A stretch of DNA of 64,000 nucleotides from an uncultured bacterium (GTDB lineage: Bacteria > Actinomycetota > Coriobacteriia > Coriobacteriales > Eggerthellaceae): assembly GCA_937890835.1 (NCBI GenBank), contig CALADF010000033.1, positions 15,780 to 79,779 of the forward strand. Direction: 5' to 3'. Positions within the stretch are counted from its first letter, which is position 1; the number at the start of each line of letters is the position of its first letter. The notes beneath the pieces were generated by a model, which did no database searches, was not told the origin of the DNA, and worked only from the letters and a program-made list of their open reading frames with translations. A program made the position numbers and the translations under genes. Below are positions 1 through 8,531 of the stretch, one piece after another.

Positions 1-164
1 GTTGTCCGATCGGATCACGGCGACTCGCAAGGGTCGCACGCTTCGGGGAGGGTCTCATGGGTCATTCGCGCAAGCTTCCAGACGGCTGCGCATGACATAG
101 TAGGAAGCCCGGCAGGCAAGGCGAAACCGAGCTTGCATGGGCGAGTCGACAAGGAGGATTCCTT

Positions 165-413
165 ATGTGTTTTAGACCGGCAGATGCCTCCGCAGGTGCG
201 GGCCCGAACAAGTGCCCCGAGTGCGGCAAGACCATCCAGATGATGGGCGGCATCGTTTTGAAGTCCTGCCCCTTCTGCAAGGCCGACTTCAGCAAGTACG
301 TGAATGCTGACGGCACCCCCAAGGCTGCCCCCGGCGCCCCCGCGGCCCCGGCTGCCCCCGGCGCGCCGAGCGCTCCGGCTGCCCCCGGCGCCCCCAAGGC
401 TCCCGGCGCGTAA
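165..413 (+). CDS. Small zinc-ribbon protein with Ala/Pro/Gly tail
   Basis: An 82-residue protein preceded by a strong ribosome binding site (aaggagg, 150-156). It has two CxxC knuckles, C17/C20 and C35/C38, 14 residues apart, which fits a rubredoxin-like zinc ribbon. The last 32 residues are almost only Ala, Pro and Gly in a repeating pattern and are probably disordered. A terminator follows and the Mo enzyme operon starts 258 bases downstream. A second small zinc-ribbon gene, also beginning Met-Cys, ends the Mo enzyme cluster at 42059-42274, so the association may be meaningful. The function is unknown; a metal-binding or adaptor role is only inferred. Confidence 0.8.
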   Translation: MCFRPADASAGAGPNKCPECGKTIQMMGGIVLKSCPFCKADFSKYVNADGTPKAAPGAPAAPAAPGAPSAPAAPGAPKAPGA

Positions 414-496
414 GCCGACTTAACCCGAGCTAATCGGTCCCGCGTGCGAAAGCACGGAAGCGAGCTTCCCCGCTCGCCGCGAACAGGGAATTCGCA

Positions 497-520
497 AAAG
501 CCCATACGGCTTTACTTTTT
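497..520 (+). terminator. Rho-independent terminator after the small zinc-ribbon gene
   Basis: A short stem (aaaagcc / ggcttt, loop cata) is followed by tactttttgg. It lies 84 bases after the stop codon at 413. A second hairpin with 10-bp arms (gccgcctttc / gaaaggcggc, 533-562) follows without a T tract and lies in the leader of the next operon. Confidence 0.5.
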
Positions 521-671
521 GGCTTCAGGCGTGCCGCCTTTCAGCTAGGGACGAAAGGCGGCGGCCGCTTCGGAAACCACATCCGCGCGGCTAGCTTGTT
601 GATAGCGCGTCCTTCACCGGTCGCGCGAAGAGTTTCACGGAACGTAGGAAACGTGGAGAAAGAAGGAAAGT

Positions 672-2984
672 ATGGCATACGGTAAACAGTGGCAAACCGT
701 AATGGAGGACGGCACTGTCGTCACCCGCTCCAACACCTGGTCCCCTCCGGGATCTCATCCGGTTGGATACGGCGTTAAGGTCGTCACCAAGGATGGCGAG
801 CTCATCCGCATCGAGGGCGACGACGACAACCCCATCACCACTGGTCGTGTTAACGCCATGAACCTCGCCCTGCGCGAGTACACGTATGCGGACAACCGCA
901 TCATCTACCCGATGAAGCGCGCGTTCGAGGATCGTGGTAAGGACAAGTGGGAGCGCACCACTTGGGACGAGGCTCTCGACACCATCTGCGAGAAGGTTCG
1001 TTACTTCCAGAACACTTACGGCCCCGAGTCCATCGTCTGCTTCGGTGGCACCGGCCGTGAGGCTTGCATTTACTACTACGCGCTGACGTTCTCCGTTCTG
1101 CAGTCGCCCAACTGCTGCTACACGCAGTCCGGTTGGTCTTGCTACGGCCCGCGTTGCTCCATCGCCGACTATGTCCTCGGCGCTGGCTACCCCGAGCTCG
1201 ACTACGCAGGACATCTGCCCGGCAGCTACCATGACCCGGCGTACACCCTCTCCAAGTGGGTTGTCGTTTGGGGCAAGGAGCCTCTGCCCTCCAACGGCGA
1301 CGGCTTCTTCGGTCACTGCCTCGTCGATATGATGAAGCTTGGCACCAAGATCATCTCCATCGACCCCCGCATCACCTGGGTTGGCGCTCACAACGGCAAC
1401 ATCAACCTCCAGGTTCGTCCTCAGACCGACACCGCTCTTGCTCTCGGTATCATGAACCTCATGTTCGAGAACGACGAGTACGATCATGAGTTCGCTGAGA
1501 AGTGGATCTACGGTCTCGACGAGATCAAGGCCCGCGCTGCTGAGTACCCGGTCGAGAAGGTCGCCGAGATCACGACCGTCGACGCCGAGGACATCAAGCG
1601 CGTTGCTCACATCATCGGCACCGAGCGCCCGATCGGTTGGGCTTGGGGCCTCGCCTTTGACCAGAACAAGAACGGCGTTCAGCTGTCCCAGGCGTTCATC
1701 GTGCTCGCTGCTCTGGCTGGCTCGATCGACCGTCCCGGCGGCTTGACCCTCGGTCCTCCGTCTGCTCTGCTCGGCAAGTGGCGCATGAACCAGCGCGGCG
1801 CTATGAGCGACGACGTCTGGCAGAAGCGTATCGGCGCGGCTGCATGGCCGGGTCTGTCCACGGGCATGGCTACCACCCAGCCCGACGAGACCCTCAACAC
1901 CATGGAGACGGACGAGCCCTACGCTCTGAAGATGGGCTGGTTCAACAGCTCCAACTTCCTGACCCCGACCTGCTCCGCTCAGCCGAAGCGTTGGCACAAG
2001 GCTCTGCAGAAGCTCGAGTTCGTCGTCGTTCAGGACATCACCATGACCCCGACGGCCATGGCTGTGGGCGACTACTTCCTCCCGATGGCCACCTGGGCTG
2101 AGCATGACGGCATCGTCCTCACCCACTACGGCCGCAACACCGTGTTCATGGGCCCCATGAACAAGGCTCTGCAGGTTGGCGAGTGCAAGTCCGACATCGA
2201 GATCTGCCTCATGTTCGGTCAGCGCCTCAACCCCGAGTGGTGGCCGTGGTACAAGCCGGCCGACGGCAAGTCGCTTGACCTCGACGCTCTGCAGGTTGCT
2301 GTTGAGCAGTTCTTCAGCGATCAGCTCAAGGAGCTCGGCTACGACTGGAAGCAGTTCCAGGAGCTCGGCATCTACCAGCCCGGCGCTCATGGCTTCGAGT
2401 ACGAGAAGTACGAGAAGGGCCTGCTCCGCTTCGACGGCAACCCCGGCTTCAACACGATCACCGGCCAGATCGAGGCATACTCGATTCTGTACGAATCCTG
2501 GGGCGAGGATCCGCTGCCGTACTACGAGGAGCCGAACTACTCCCCGATCAGCAAGCCCGACTTCGCTGGTCAGTACCCGCTGATCACGACCTCCGGCTCG
2601 CGTCGTTACAGCTCGTTCCACTCCGAGCATCGTGCTGTTCCGTCGCTGCGTCAGATCGATCCGTGGCCGTGGGTTCAGATCAACCCCGAGACCGCCAAGG
2701 AGTACGGCATCACCGACGGCGATTGGTGCGAGGTTTACAACATGTTCGGCGAGGCTCGCTTCAAGGCTGAGGTCACCCCGATCATCAAGCCCGGCATCCT
2801 GAACTGCGCTCATGGTTGGTGGTTCCCTGAGCAGGACGGCGAAGAGCCCAACCTGTTCGGTGTTTGGAAGTCCAACTTCAACAGCCTTGTTCCGCACTTC
2901 AACGTTGGTAAGCTTGGCTTCGGCGCTCCCTACAAGGGCGTTATGTGCAACATCAAGCGCGTCCGCAGCCTCGACCAGGACTAA
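672..2984 (+). CDS. Molybdopterin (Mo/W) oxidoreductase-family catalytic subunit lacking the N-terminal [4Fe-4S] ligands
   Basis: 770 residues, DMSO-reductase superfamily (bis-MGD cofactor), no Tat signal, hence cytoplasmic. Core features include GTGREA, a probable Mo-ligand Cys157 in the segment SGWSCYGPR, and a C-terminal dinucleotide-binding domain (HGWWFPEQDG, KLGFGAPYKG). The closest relative in the window is the enzyme at 43280-45655. Its four cluster ligands C48, C53, C82 and C85 align with S28, Y33, N61 and N64 here, so the usual N-terminal iron-sulfur cluster cannot form. The ribosome binding site is gaaggaaag. Codon use is strongly biased (GTT, GCT, GAG, AAG), unlike the LRR gene downstream, which suggests high expression. 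The next gene encodes an equally cysteine-poor partner. Without clusters, a non-redox reaction (hydration, transhydroxylation, isomerisation) or direct electron delivery is possible. Substrate unknown. Confidence 0.9.
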   Translation: MAYGKQWQTVMEDGTVVTRSNTWSPPGSHPVGYGVKVVTKDGELIRIEGDDDNPITTGRVNAMNLALREYTYADNRIIYPMKRAFEDRGKDKWERTTWDEALDTICEKVRYFQNTYGPESIVCFGGTGREACIYYYALTFSVLQSPNCCYTQSGWSCYGPRCSIADYVLGAGYPELDYAGHLPGSYHDPAYTLSKWVVVWGKEPLPSNGDGFFGHCLVDMMKLGTKIISIDPRITWVGAHNGNINLQVRPQTDTALALGIMNLMFENDEYDHEFAEKWIYGLDEIKARAAEYPVEKVAEITTVDAEDIKRVAHIIGTERPIGWAWGLAFDQNKNGVQLSQAFIVLAALAGSIDRPGGLTLGPPSALLGKWRMNQRGAMSDDVWQKRIGAAAWPGLSTGMATTQPDETLNTMETDEPYALKMGWFNSSNFLTPTCSAQPKRWHKALQKLEFVVVQDITMTPTAMAVGDYFLPMATWAEHDGIVLTHYGRNTVFMGPMNKALQVGECKSDIEICLMFGQRLNPEWWPWYKPADGKSLDLDALQVAVEQFFSDQLKELGYDWKQFQELGIYQPGAHGFEYEKYEKGLLRFDGNPGFNTITGQIEAYSILYESWGEDPLPYYEEPNYSPISKPDFAGQYPLITTSGSRRYSSFHSEHRAVPSLRQIDPWPWVQINPETAKEYGITDGDWCEVYNMFGEARFKAEVTPIIKPGILNCAHGWWFPEQDGEEPNLFGVWKSNFNSLVPHFNVGKLGFGAPYKGVMCNIKRVRSLDQD

Positions 2985-3004
2985 CCTGAAAGGAAGTGAC
3001 ATTC

Positions 3005-3364
3005 ATGGCAGATCAGAAATACGCTTTGCTCGTTGATTACACCTACTTCTCCGGCAACCATGCCGCAGAGATCGCCTGCAAAGAAGAGCTGGGCCTTCCT
3101 CTCGAGCAGTTCGGTATCAAAGAGGTTCAGGTCGGCCCCTTCAAGAAGGGCGAGGGCAACGACGGCGACGCATGGGAATGGTTCTACATCCCCTGCCCGA
3201 CCTCCATCTTCTCCGATCACTGGGGAACGGGCGGCGACAAGGCCGGTCAGCGTCCCCTCGCTGTTCAGGTTGAGGAGTCTGCCTCCATGTACTACGGTAC
3301 CCTGGAGGATATGATCGCTAAGATGGCTGAGTTCGACCGTCCGATGGTTCTGTTCCAGCTGTAA
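3005..3364 (+). CDS. Degenerate ferredoxin-like partner subunit without iron-sulfur cysteines
   Basis: 119 residues, starting at the ATG after gaaaggaag and 20 bases after the Mo subunit stop. It aligns along its length with the 2x[4Fe-4S] partner at 51142-51492: shared features are VDYTY versus INYDY, ACKEELGLP versus ACKKQLNLP, AWEW and MYYG. Of the eight cluster cysteines in that paralogue (12, 15, 18, 22, 69, 72, 84, 88), seven are replaced here by F15, N18, A21, F69, H72, A86 and E90. Only C25 remains. The fold and pairing with the catalytic subunit seem to be kept while electron transfer is lost. It is probably a structural or substrate-channel subunit (inference). The open frame and the codon use like that of the catalytic gene argue against decay. 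Confidence 0.87.
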   Translation: MADQKYALLVDYTYFSGNHAAEIACKEELGLPLEQFGIKEVQVGPFKKGEGNDGDAWEWFYIPCPTSIFSDHWGTGGDKAGQRPLAVQVEESASMYYGTLEDMIAKMAEFDRPMVLFQL

Positions 3365-3450
3365 TCTTAGGGGTGTTATGATGAACGTGGCCGTTGGTTC
3401 GCAGCGGATCGGCGGCCACGTCACCATGAAGATAAACACAAGGAGGGAAT

Positions 3451-3726
3451 ATGAATCGCGACGAATTCTTCGCAATGGATGCCGCCGCAGCTACCGAGGT
3501 TCTCAACGGTCTTGTGGCTGAGGGCAAGAGCAAGGACGAAGTGCTCGCTGAGTGCGGTCTTGTTCAGGCTGACATCACCAAGGCTCAGATCTTCTGGGTG
3601 AAGGACAAGTTCATGGCTCGCGGTTGGGGTGGCTACACTTCCACGAAGCGTACCGGCAACGAGGCCGGCGACACCGGCATCGGCGTTGGCAACAGCGACC
3701 CGACTCAGGGCTACAAGGGCGTCTAA
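3451..3726 (+). CDS. Small unknown protein in the iron-sulfur-less Mo enzyme operon
   Basis: 91 residues with an excellent ribosome binding site (aaggaggg). The N-terminal half is helical and acidic (residues 1-55). The C-terminal third is Gly/Thr/Asn-rich (GGYTSTKRTGN, GDTGIGVGN) and looks flexible. There is one Cys (C35), no membrane segment and no motif I recognise. It lies 86 bases after the partner subunit and before a strong terminator, so it is probably the last gene of the operon. Codon bias resembles the Mo subunit, suggesting high expression. A third subunit, a chaperone or a scaffold are all possible; none is shown by sequence. Confidence 0.75.
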   Translation: MNRDEFFAMDAAAATEVLNGLVAEGKSKDEVLAECGLVQADITKAQIFWVKDKFMARGWGGYTSTKRTGNEAGDTGIGVGNSDPTQGYKGV

Positions 3727-3747
3727 TCGATCCCTTCAGCGCTTTTG

Positions 3748-3785
3748 AGGCTCGCTTCGATGTTGAATCGGAGCGAGCCTTTTAT
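3748..3785 (+). terminator. Strong Rho-independent terminator of the Mo enzyme operon
   Basis: An aggctcgct / agcgagcct stem followed by tttta, 22 bases after the stop of the 91-residue gene. It closes the 672-3726 transcription unit. Confidence 0.8.
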
Positions 3786-3905
3786 TAGGGCGGCATGGCG
3801 TCAGCGCGCGGGAAGCCTGGCTTTTTTCGCAAGCAGGTTTTTCGGACGATAACGTCTCGCTTGTGCAGAAATCTGAGGTAATGCTAAGGCAGGGGAGGTT
3901 TCTTT

Positions 3906-4250
3906 ATGGCAACTGAAGAGGAGATCTTGGCGGAGGTCGAAGAGCTCGGCAGATTGGCGCCCGAGCAGGAGGACATCCTTTACAACATCTCGTTGAAGCA
4001 AGACGAGCTGGGCCGTCAGGCTACCAACATGCTCGTTGAAAAGATCGTCGATAATCCGCTGTATCAGGATATGCTCGATCGCGAATACCTGACCTACGAG
4101 GTGTTCAACCACGGCGGCAAGCATGAGATCGCCTGCTTGTACGTGACGCTCAAGGGGCTTCGTTACTGCATCATCTACGCTGACGAGCTCTCAAGGCGCA
4201 GGAAGCTCAATCCTGCCGGCGCTCCGTGGGGCTCGGTCGTCGGAGCTTAA
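3906..4250 (+). CDS. Unknown 114-residue cytoplasmic protein
   Basis: 114 residues; the ATG follows caggggagg with good spacing. The first 30 residues are very acidic, then comes an amphipathic alpha/beta stretch and a basic segment (SRRRKL) before a Gly/Ala end. No signal peptide, membrane segment or cysteine pair is visible and I do not recognise the family. It has its own terminator and is separated from the Mo operon by another, so it is monocistronic. Its place between the Mo enzyme and the LRR/VWA/MoxR genes is the only functional hint. Confidence 0.7.
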   Translation: MATEEEILAEVEELGRLAPEQEDILYNISLKQDELGRQATNMLVEKIVDNPLYQDMLDREYLTYEVFNHGGKHEIACLYVTLKGLRYCIIYADELSRRRKLNPAGAPWGSVVGA

Positions 4251-4268
4251 TCGACGTTTCATTTCGAG

Positions 4269-4298
4269 GGATCCGCTGCGTGAGCGCGGGTCCTTTTT
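4269..4298 (+). terminator. Rho-independent terminator
   Basis: Stem ggatccgc / gcgggtcc (one G-T pair) with a loop of about ten bases, followed by ttttta. It ends the 114-residue gene. Confidence 0.8.
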
Positions 4299-4384
4299 AT
4301 TTAGTCTCAACTGCGTATAATTTGAGTCGAAGGACAGGCGCTCCTTCGGGTGAGGACGAGGCGTCGCTTCGCGCGGGGGCGGCT

Positions 4385-4495
4385 CGGCTTGCGTCGGCTC
4401 TGTCCTGCGCGGGCTGCGGCCCGGCTTGCGTCGGCTCCGGCCTGCGCGGGCGGCGGCCCGGCTCGCGTCGGCTCCGGGTTGCGCTGGCCCGGCTC
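4385..4495 (+). repeat. Three tandem copies of a 37-bp GC-rich unit
   Basis: The segment cggcttgcgtcggctc recurs at 4385, 4422 and, with one change, 4459, giving a 37-base period; a partial fourth unit begins at 4490. The repeats lie in the 359 bases between the terminator at 4298 and the chosen start of the LRR gene at 4658. No gene is supported in this stretch, although one reading frame stays open through it and into the LRR gene. Confidence 0.75.
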
Positions 4496-4657
4496 GCCTC
4501 GCGGGGGCGTCGTTTCGGTTCGTTATCGTCGGAAAGCGTTGGCGTGGTTGTTCTTCTTCGAAATACCGTGAAGCCGAAAAGGCAGGTGCTGGATTTGGGT
4601 GTTGGCTTGGATCTCGATCTCAGTAAGCTCGATGTCTGCTTCGGGGGGTTCACCCCT

Positions 4658-6856
4658 ATGGCGTTAAGCGATTCGAATGCGTCTCGCGAGCAAGTGCAGG
4701 CGGCCGAGGAGCGTGCTCGGGCGCGCAGGGAATCGCTTGAGCGCGCCGCTCGTCTTGACGCCTCGCGCGAAAGCGACCTCCGAAGCTTCGACGATGGACG
4801 CGGGAGCACGTGGGCGTACGTGGTTCTCGACGATTCCGAGGTGCGTATCGTCGGCTGCGACACGCGATGTGAGTCCTTGCGTATTCCGAGTGAGATCGAA
4901 GGGCTTCCCGTCGCGGCTCTTGCGGCGGATTCGTGCGCGCATTTGAGCACGGTGACCGAGATCGAGTGCCCCGACACGGTGGTGTCGATCGGGCTCTGCG
5001 CGTTCCGCTTCGATGGCAACCTCAAGCGCGTGGTGCTGCCCCGCAGGCTGGCAACGTACGACTCCGGCTGGTTTCGCGGTTGCTCGAAGCTCGAGGAGCT
5101 CGTGTTGCCGGGGGAGCTCGAGCGGCTTGACGCGAGCCTGTTCGACGCGGAATCGCTGCGCGTGGTGCGAATCGGCGCGGCGGCGAGCGAGCTGGCGCCC
5201 GGCATGTTCGGCAAAAGCAGGCTCGAAAGAATCGAGGTCGACCCCGAGAACCCGTTTCTCGCGAGCGATGGGCTCGCCGTCTACGACAAGGGCAAGGCGG
5301 CGCTTCTCGCGCTCGCTGTGCCGTGCGAGCGCTACGAGGTGGCGTCGACGTGCGTTGGCGTGGCCAAGAAGGCGTTCTGCGGCTTCTCGGGGTTGAAGGA
5401 CGTGACGCTTCCCGCCGGTATCGAGGTCATCGGGCCGTTCGCCTTCGCCCATACGGGGCTCGTCTTCTTCCGAGCGCCTCGCTCGCTTGCGCATATCGGA
5501 GAGAGGGCGTTTTTCGACGCGAAATCGCTTCGCGAGGTTGATCTCGGGGATGGCCTCAAGACGGTGGCCTGCCATGCGTTCACCTCGACTGCGCTGCGCG
5601 AGCTCGAGATGCCCGCGTCCATCGAGGATCTCGGAAACCCAGTGGCTGATCGGTGCGGTCTTGTCTATTCCGGCGCCGACGCGACGTTTCGCATTGCGGA
5701 AGGCTCTCGCGCGCTCCGACTCGACGAGCAGGGCGCTTTGTACCGCGTGTGCGACGACGGGCTGCACCTCGTTCGGATGTTGGATCCCGAGGCGCGCTCC
5801 CTCGTCGTCGACCCCGAAGCGACGGTGATCGATGCGAGGGCCCTTTTCAAGCATGGAAAACTCGAGGCGGTGGAGCTGCCGGAGGGGCTTCTCCGCATCG
5901 AGGACGAGGCGTTTTCCGGCTGCGGAGGCCTTTCGCACGTGGGGGTTCCCGAAAGCCTTGTCCACATCGGCTCTGAAGCGTTCTACGAGACGGCGATCGA
6001 GGAGTTCCGCATACCTCGTTGGCTGACCGAGATAGGGCCTCGAGCGCTCGTCACCTGCGGGTCGCGGCATGCCGACGCGGCTTCGACGCTGCGTCATGTC
6101 GAGGTTGATCCCGACAACGTTCGGTTCCGCAGAGAGCCCGGCATCGTTCTCGAGCGCACCGGCGAGGGCCGCGATCGCGTGGTCTTGTGCACCGATGACG
6201 TCGACGAGGTTCGCGTACCTGAAACCGTGACGGAGATCGCGCCCTATGCGTTCAACGGCGTTCGCAACGTCAAGCGCCTGTATCTGTCTGAGGCCGTTCG
6301 AAACGTGGGCATCCGGGGGCTTGCCGTGGGCTGCAGGCTCGAATTGATCCATATCGATCTCGAAGATTCAGTTTGCGGCGAGACCGCTGTCGACGTGCGC
6401 TTCCCCGACACCGATCGGAGCCGGCAGCAGATGATGCTTGCGCTCGGCGTGCCCGATTTCGTGAACGTAGAGGCCATCATGGGTCACTACGATGCGGCGG
6501 TGGTCAACGCCAACAGCTTCGACGCCGAGAGCTCCCGCGGCATGGAGCTCTACGAGCAGGCGGCGCGCATCTTGGCGCGCTTGAAGAAGCCGGTGTATCT
6601 GTCGGACGTCAATCGCAGCATGTGCGATCAAGTTCTCGAGCGGGGGATCGGGCCGATCTGCGTCGAAGCCGCGCGTCATGACGATCGCGGCATGATCGAC
6701 GATCTGGTGGACGCGGGGTATCTCAACGCGGGCAACATCGTCGCGATCATCGAGCGCGTGGGTTCCGTCCAGGACGCTTCCATAACGGGGTATCTGCTCG
6801 AGGTGCAGCGTGAGCGCTTCGGCACGCGCCGCGCGTTCGACGATTTCGAGCTGTAG
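4658..6856 (+). CDS. BspA-type leucine-rich-repeat protein, apparently cytoplasmic
   Basis: 732 residues from the ATG at 4658 (gggggg eight bases upstream). The frame is open further upstream, but that part reads through GC-rich tandem repeats and looks non-coding. After a charged helical N-terminus (residues 1-60) come many LRR_5-type repeats such as LRIPSEIEGLPV, LKRVVLPRRL and GLKDVTLPAGIEVIGPFAF, up to about residue 580. A non-LRR helical domain of about 130 residues ends the protein. There is no signal peptide or sorting signal, which is unusual because BspA LRR proteins are often surface proteins. The next gene (VWA) starts 10 bases downstream, so the two are probably translationally linked. 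A protein-binding role for the VWA/MoxR module is inferred. Confidence 0.85.
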   Translation: MALSDSNASREQVQAAEERARARRESLERAARLDASRESDLRSFDDGRGSTWAYVVLDDSEVRIVGCDTRCESLRIPSEIEGLPVAALAADSCAHLSTVTEIECPDTVVSIGLCAFRFDGNLKRVVLPRRLATYDSGWFRGCSKLEELVLPGELERLDASLFDAESLRVVRIGAAASELAPGMFGKSRLERIEVDPENPFLASDGLAVYDKGKAALLALAVPCERYEVASTCVGVAKKAFCGFSGLKDVTLPAGIEVIGPFAFAHTGLVFFRAPRSLAHIGERAFFDAKSLREVDLGDGLKTVACHAFTSTALRELEMPASIEDLGNPVADRCGLVYSGADATFRIAEGSRALRLDEQGALYRVCDDGLHLVRMLDPEARSLVVDPEATVIDARALFKHGKLEAVELPEGLLRIEDEAFSGCGGLSHVGVPESLVHIGSEAFYETAIEEFRIPRWLTEIGPRALVTCGSRHADAASTLRHVEVDPDNVRFRREPGIVLERTGEGRDRVVLCTDDVDEVRVPETVTEIAPYAFNGVRNVKRLYLSEAVRNVGIRGLAVGCRLELIHIDLEDSVCGETAVDVRFPDTDRSRQQMMLALGVPDFVNVEAIMGHYDAAVVNANSFDAESSRGMELYEQAARILARLKKPVYLSDVNRSMCDQVLERGIGPICVEAARHDDRGMIDDLVDAGYLNAGNIVAIIERVGSVQDASITGYLLEVQRERFGTRRAFDDFEL

Positions 6857-6866
6857 GGAGTGCGCC

Positions 6867-8465
6867 ATGTTGGATTCTCGAAGCATCGCGGAGGAGAAGG
6901 CGAAGCGTGCAGCGCGGGAGGACGAGCTCGGCGCGGACATCATCGACGAATGCCGTGTGCAGCTCATGCTTAAGTTCCGCTTTCTCGACTTGGCTTTGTG
7001 GAAGATGGAGCTTGCTCCCGCGCGCGTCGGCTCTCGCTATCCTCTGGCGACCGATGCACGACGCGTGCTATACGACCCTCCGCGCGTCGTGGCGCGGTTT
7101 CAGGAGTCGTTCGAGGAATCGGTGCGCGATTACCTGCATCTGATCATGCACTGCATATTCCGCCATCCTTTCGACAAGCATCGCGATTGCCGCGAGGCGT
7201 GGGAGCTGACCTGCGATATCGTCGTGGAGAACGCCGTCATCGAGTTGTGCGGGGGGCGGTTCGCAAGCGAGCTCGACGACGCGCGGCGCGAGGCGGTGAG
7301 CGAGATCCGGATGCTGGCGGGAAAGATCGTGCCCGGTGCGGTGTACGCGCTGCTGCGCAACGTGGTGAAGACCCCCGACGGGCAAAGTTATCGCGGATTG
7401 GGAAAAAGCGTTCTGGCCGATTGGCGCGCGTTGTTCGAGCGTGACGATCACGGGGCGTGGCCCGCTTTCGCCAAGGGCGGCGATGCCGGCGAGCAAAGCG
7501 ACCCCGCGAAGGACGACGATGCGGACGAAGCTGCTGCGGAAGACGCCATTAGGACGGATTCGCCCGACGATCAGACGCAGGAGCAGCCCGCCGGTGGAGA
7601 AGACGTCGAAGCGGCGGAAGACGAGCAGCCGGCCGACGAGGGGGCGCGGGAGAGCGCCGAGGATGCAGACGACGCGGAATCGCGGCCCGACGAGCGCCCG
7701 CAGGACGCCGAGGATCAGGAACGGCGCGAGCGCGAGTGGGAGGATGTCTCCAAGCAGATCGAGATGAACCTCGAGACGTTCTCGCGCGAATGGGGGGACG
7801 AAGCGGGCAGTCTTGTGGCCAACCTCGCGTTCGCCAATCGCAAAATCCACGGTTACACCGATTTTCTCAAACGGTTCATGACCGCATCCGAGGAGATGCG
7901 GCTCAACATGGACGAGTTCGATTGCATCTACTACACCTACGGTATGGACCTGTACGGCAACATGCCCCTCATCGAGCCGCTCGAATATAAGGAAACCGAG
8001 CGCGTCCGCGAGTTCGCCGTGGTGATCGATACGTCGGAGTCCGTCAGCGGCGACCTGGTGCGGCGTTTCCTGCGGCACACGTTCAGCATCCTGAAAAGCT
8101 CCGAGGCTTTCACGCGGGATGTGAACATCCACCTCATCCAGTGCGATGCGAAGGTCCAGGCCGACACCAAGATCAGAAACCTGCGCGACGTGGACAAGAT
8201 GATGGAGGGGTTCGTCGTGCGCGGCTTCGGAGGGACCGATTTTCGCCCGGCGTTCGATTACGTCGAACAGCTTCGACGGCGCGGGGAGTTCAAGAACCTG
8301 AAAGGGCTCATCTACTTTACGGACGGCTTCGGGCGCTTTCCCGAGAAAACCCCCGATTTCGACGCGGCGTTCGTGTTCATGGACGATGGCGATCAGATAC
8401 CCGCCGTTCCGCCCTGGGCTATGAAAGCGGTGATAGACGAGGAACAGCTCGATTCGTTCGGATAG
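6867..8465 (+). CDS. DUF2201/VWA-like metal-dependent protein, partner of the MoxR ATPase
   Basis: 533 residues from the ATG at 6867 behind tagggag. The N-terminal domain carries a His-rich helix (YLHLIMHCIFRHPFDKH, about residues 90-106) like the putative metallopeptidase-type N-terminus of the VWA-like (DUF2201) family. Residues about 205-290 form a highly acidic, low-complexity linker. The C-terminal VWA domain has a complete MIDAS site: DTSES, the Thr in GGTD, and FTDG. Such VWA proteins work with MoxR-type AAA ATPases to remodel or metallate target proteins (CoxD/CoxE and NorQ/NorD are examples). The MoxR gene follows 66 bases downstream. Family and pairing are well supported; the target is unknown. 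Confidence 0.85.
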   Translation: MLDSRSIAEEKAKRAAREDELGADIIDECRVQLMLKFRFLDLALWKMELAPARVGSRYPLATDARRVLYDPPRVVARFQESFEESVRDYLHLIMHCIFRHPFDKHRDCREAWELTCDIVVENAVIELCGGRFASELDDARREAVSEIRMLAGKIVPGAVYALLRNVVKTPDGQSYRGLGKSVLADWRALFERDDHGAWPAFAKGGDAGEQSDPAKDDDADEAAAEDAIRTDSPDDQTQEQPAGGEDVEAAEDEQPADEGARESAEDADDAESRPDERPQDAEDQERREREWEDVSKQIEMNLETFSREWGDEAGSLVANLAFANRKIHGYTDFLKRFMTASEEMRLNMDEFDCIYYTYGMDLYGNMPLIEPLEYKETERVREFAVVIDTSESVSGDLVRRFLRHTFSILKSSEAFTRDVNIHLIQCDAKVQADTKIRNLRDVDKMMEGFVVRGFGGTDFRPAFDYVEQLRRRGEFKNLKGLIYFTDGFGRFPEKTPDFDAAFVFMDDGDQIPAVPPWAMKAVIDEEQLDSFG

Positions 8466-8531
8466 CCGTGCGGCGGGCGTTGCGCCGTTTGGGAGTTGAG
8501 ATGTGGTCGCGTGACCTGAAAGGGAGCCATT

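Noticed and set aside
591..3002. An 803-codon open frame on the minus strand opposite the Mo enzyme
   Set aside because: It mirrors the strongly biased codons of the real gene, has no ribosome binding site and a Val/Leu/Asp-rich composition without domains.
4226..4657. Extension of the LRR gene upstream to 4226
   Set aside because: It would overlap the preceding gene and its terminator and pass through GC-rich tandem repeats.
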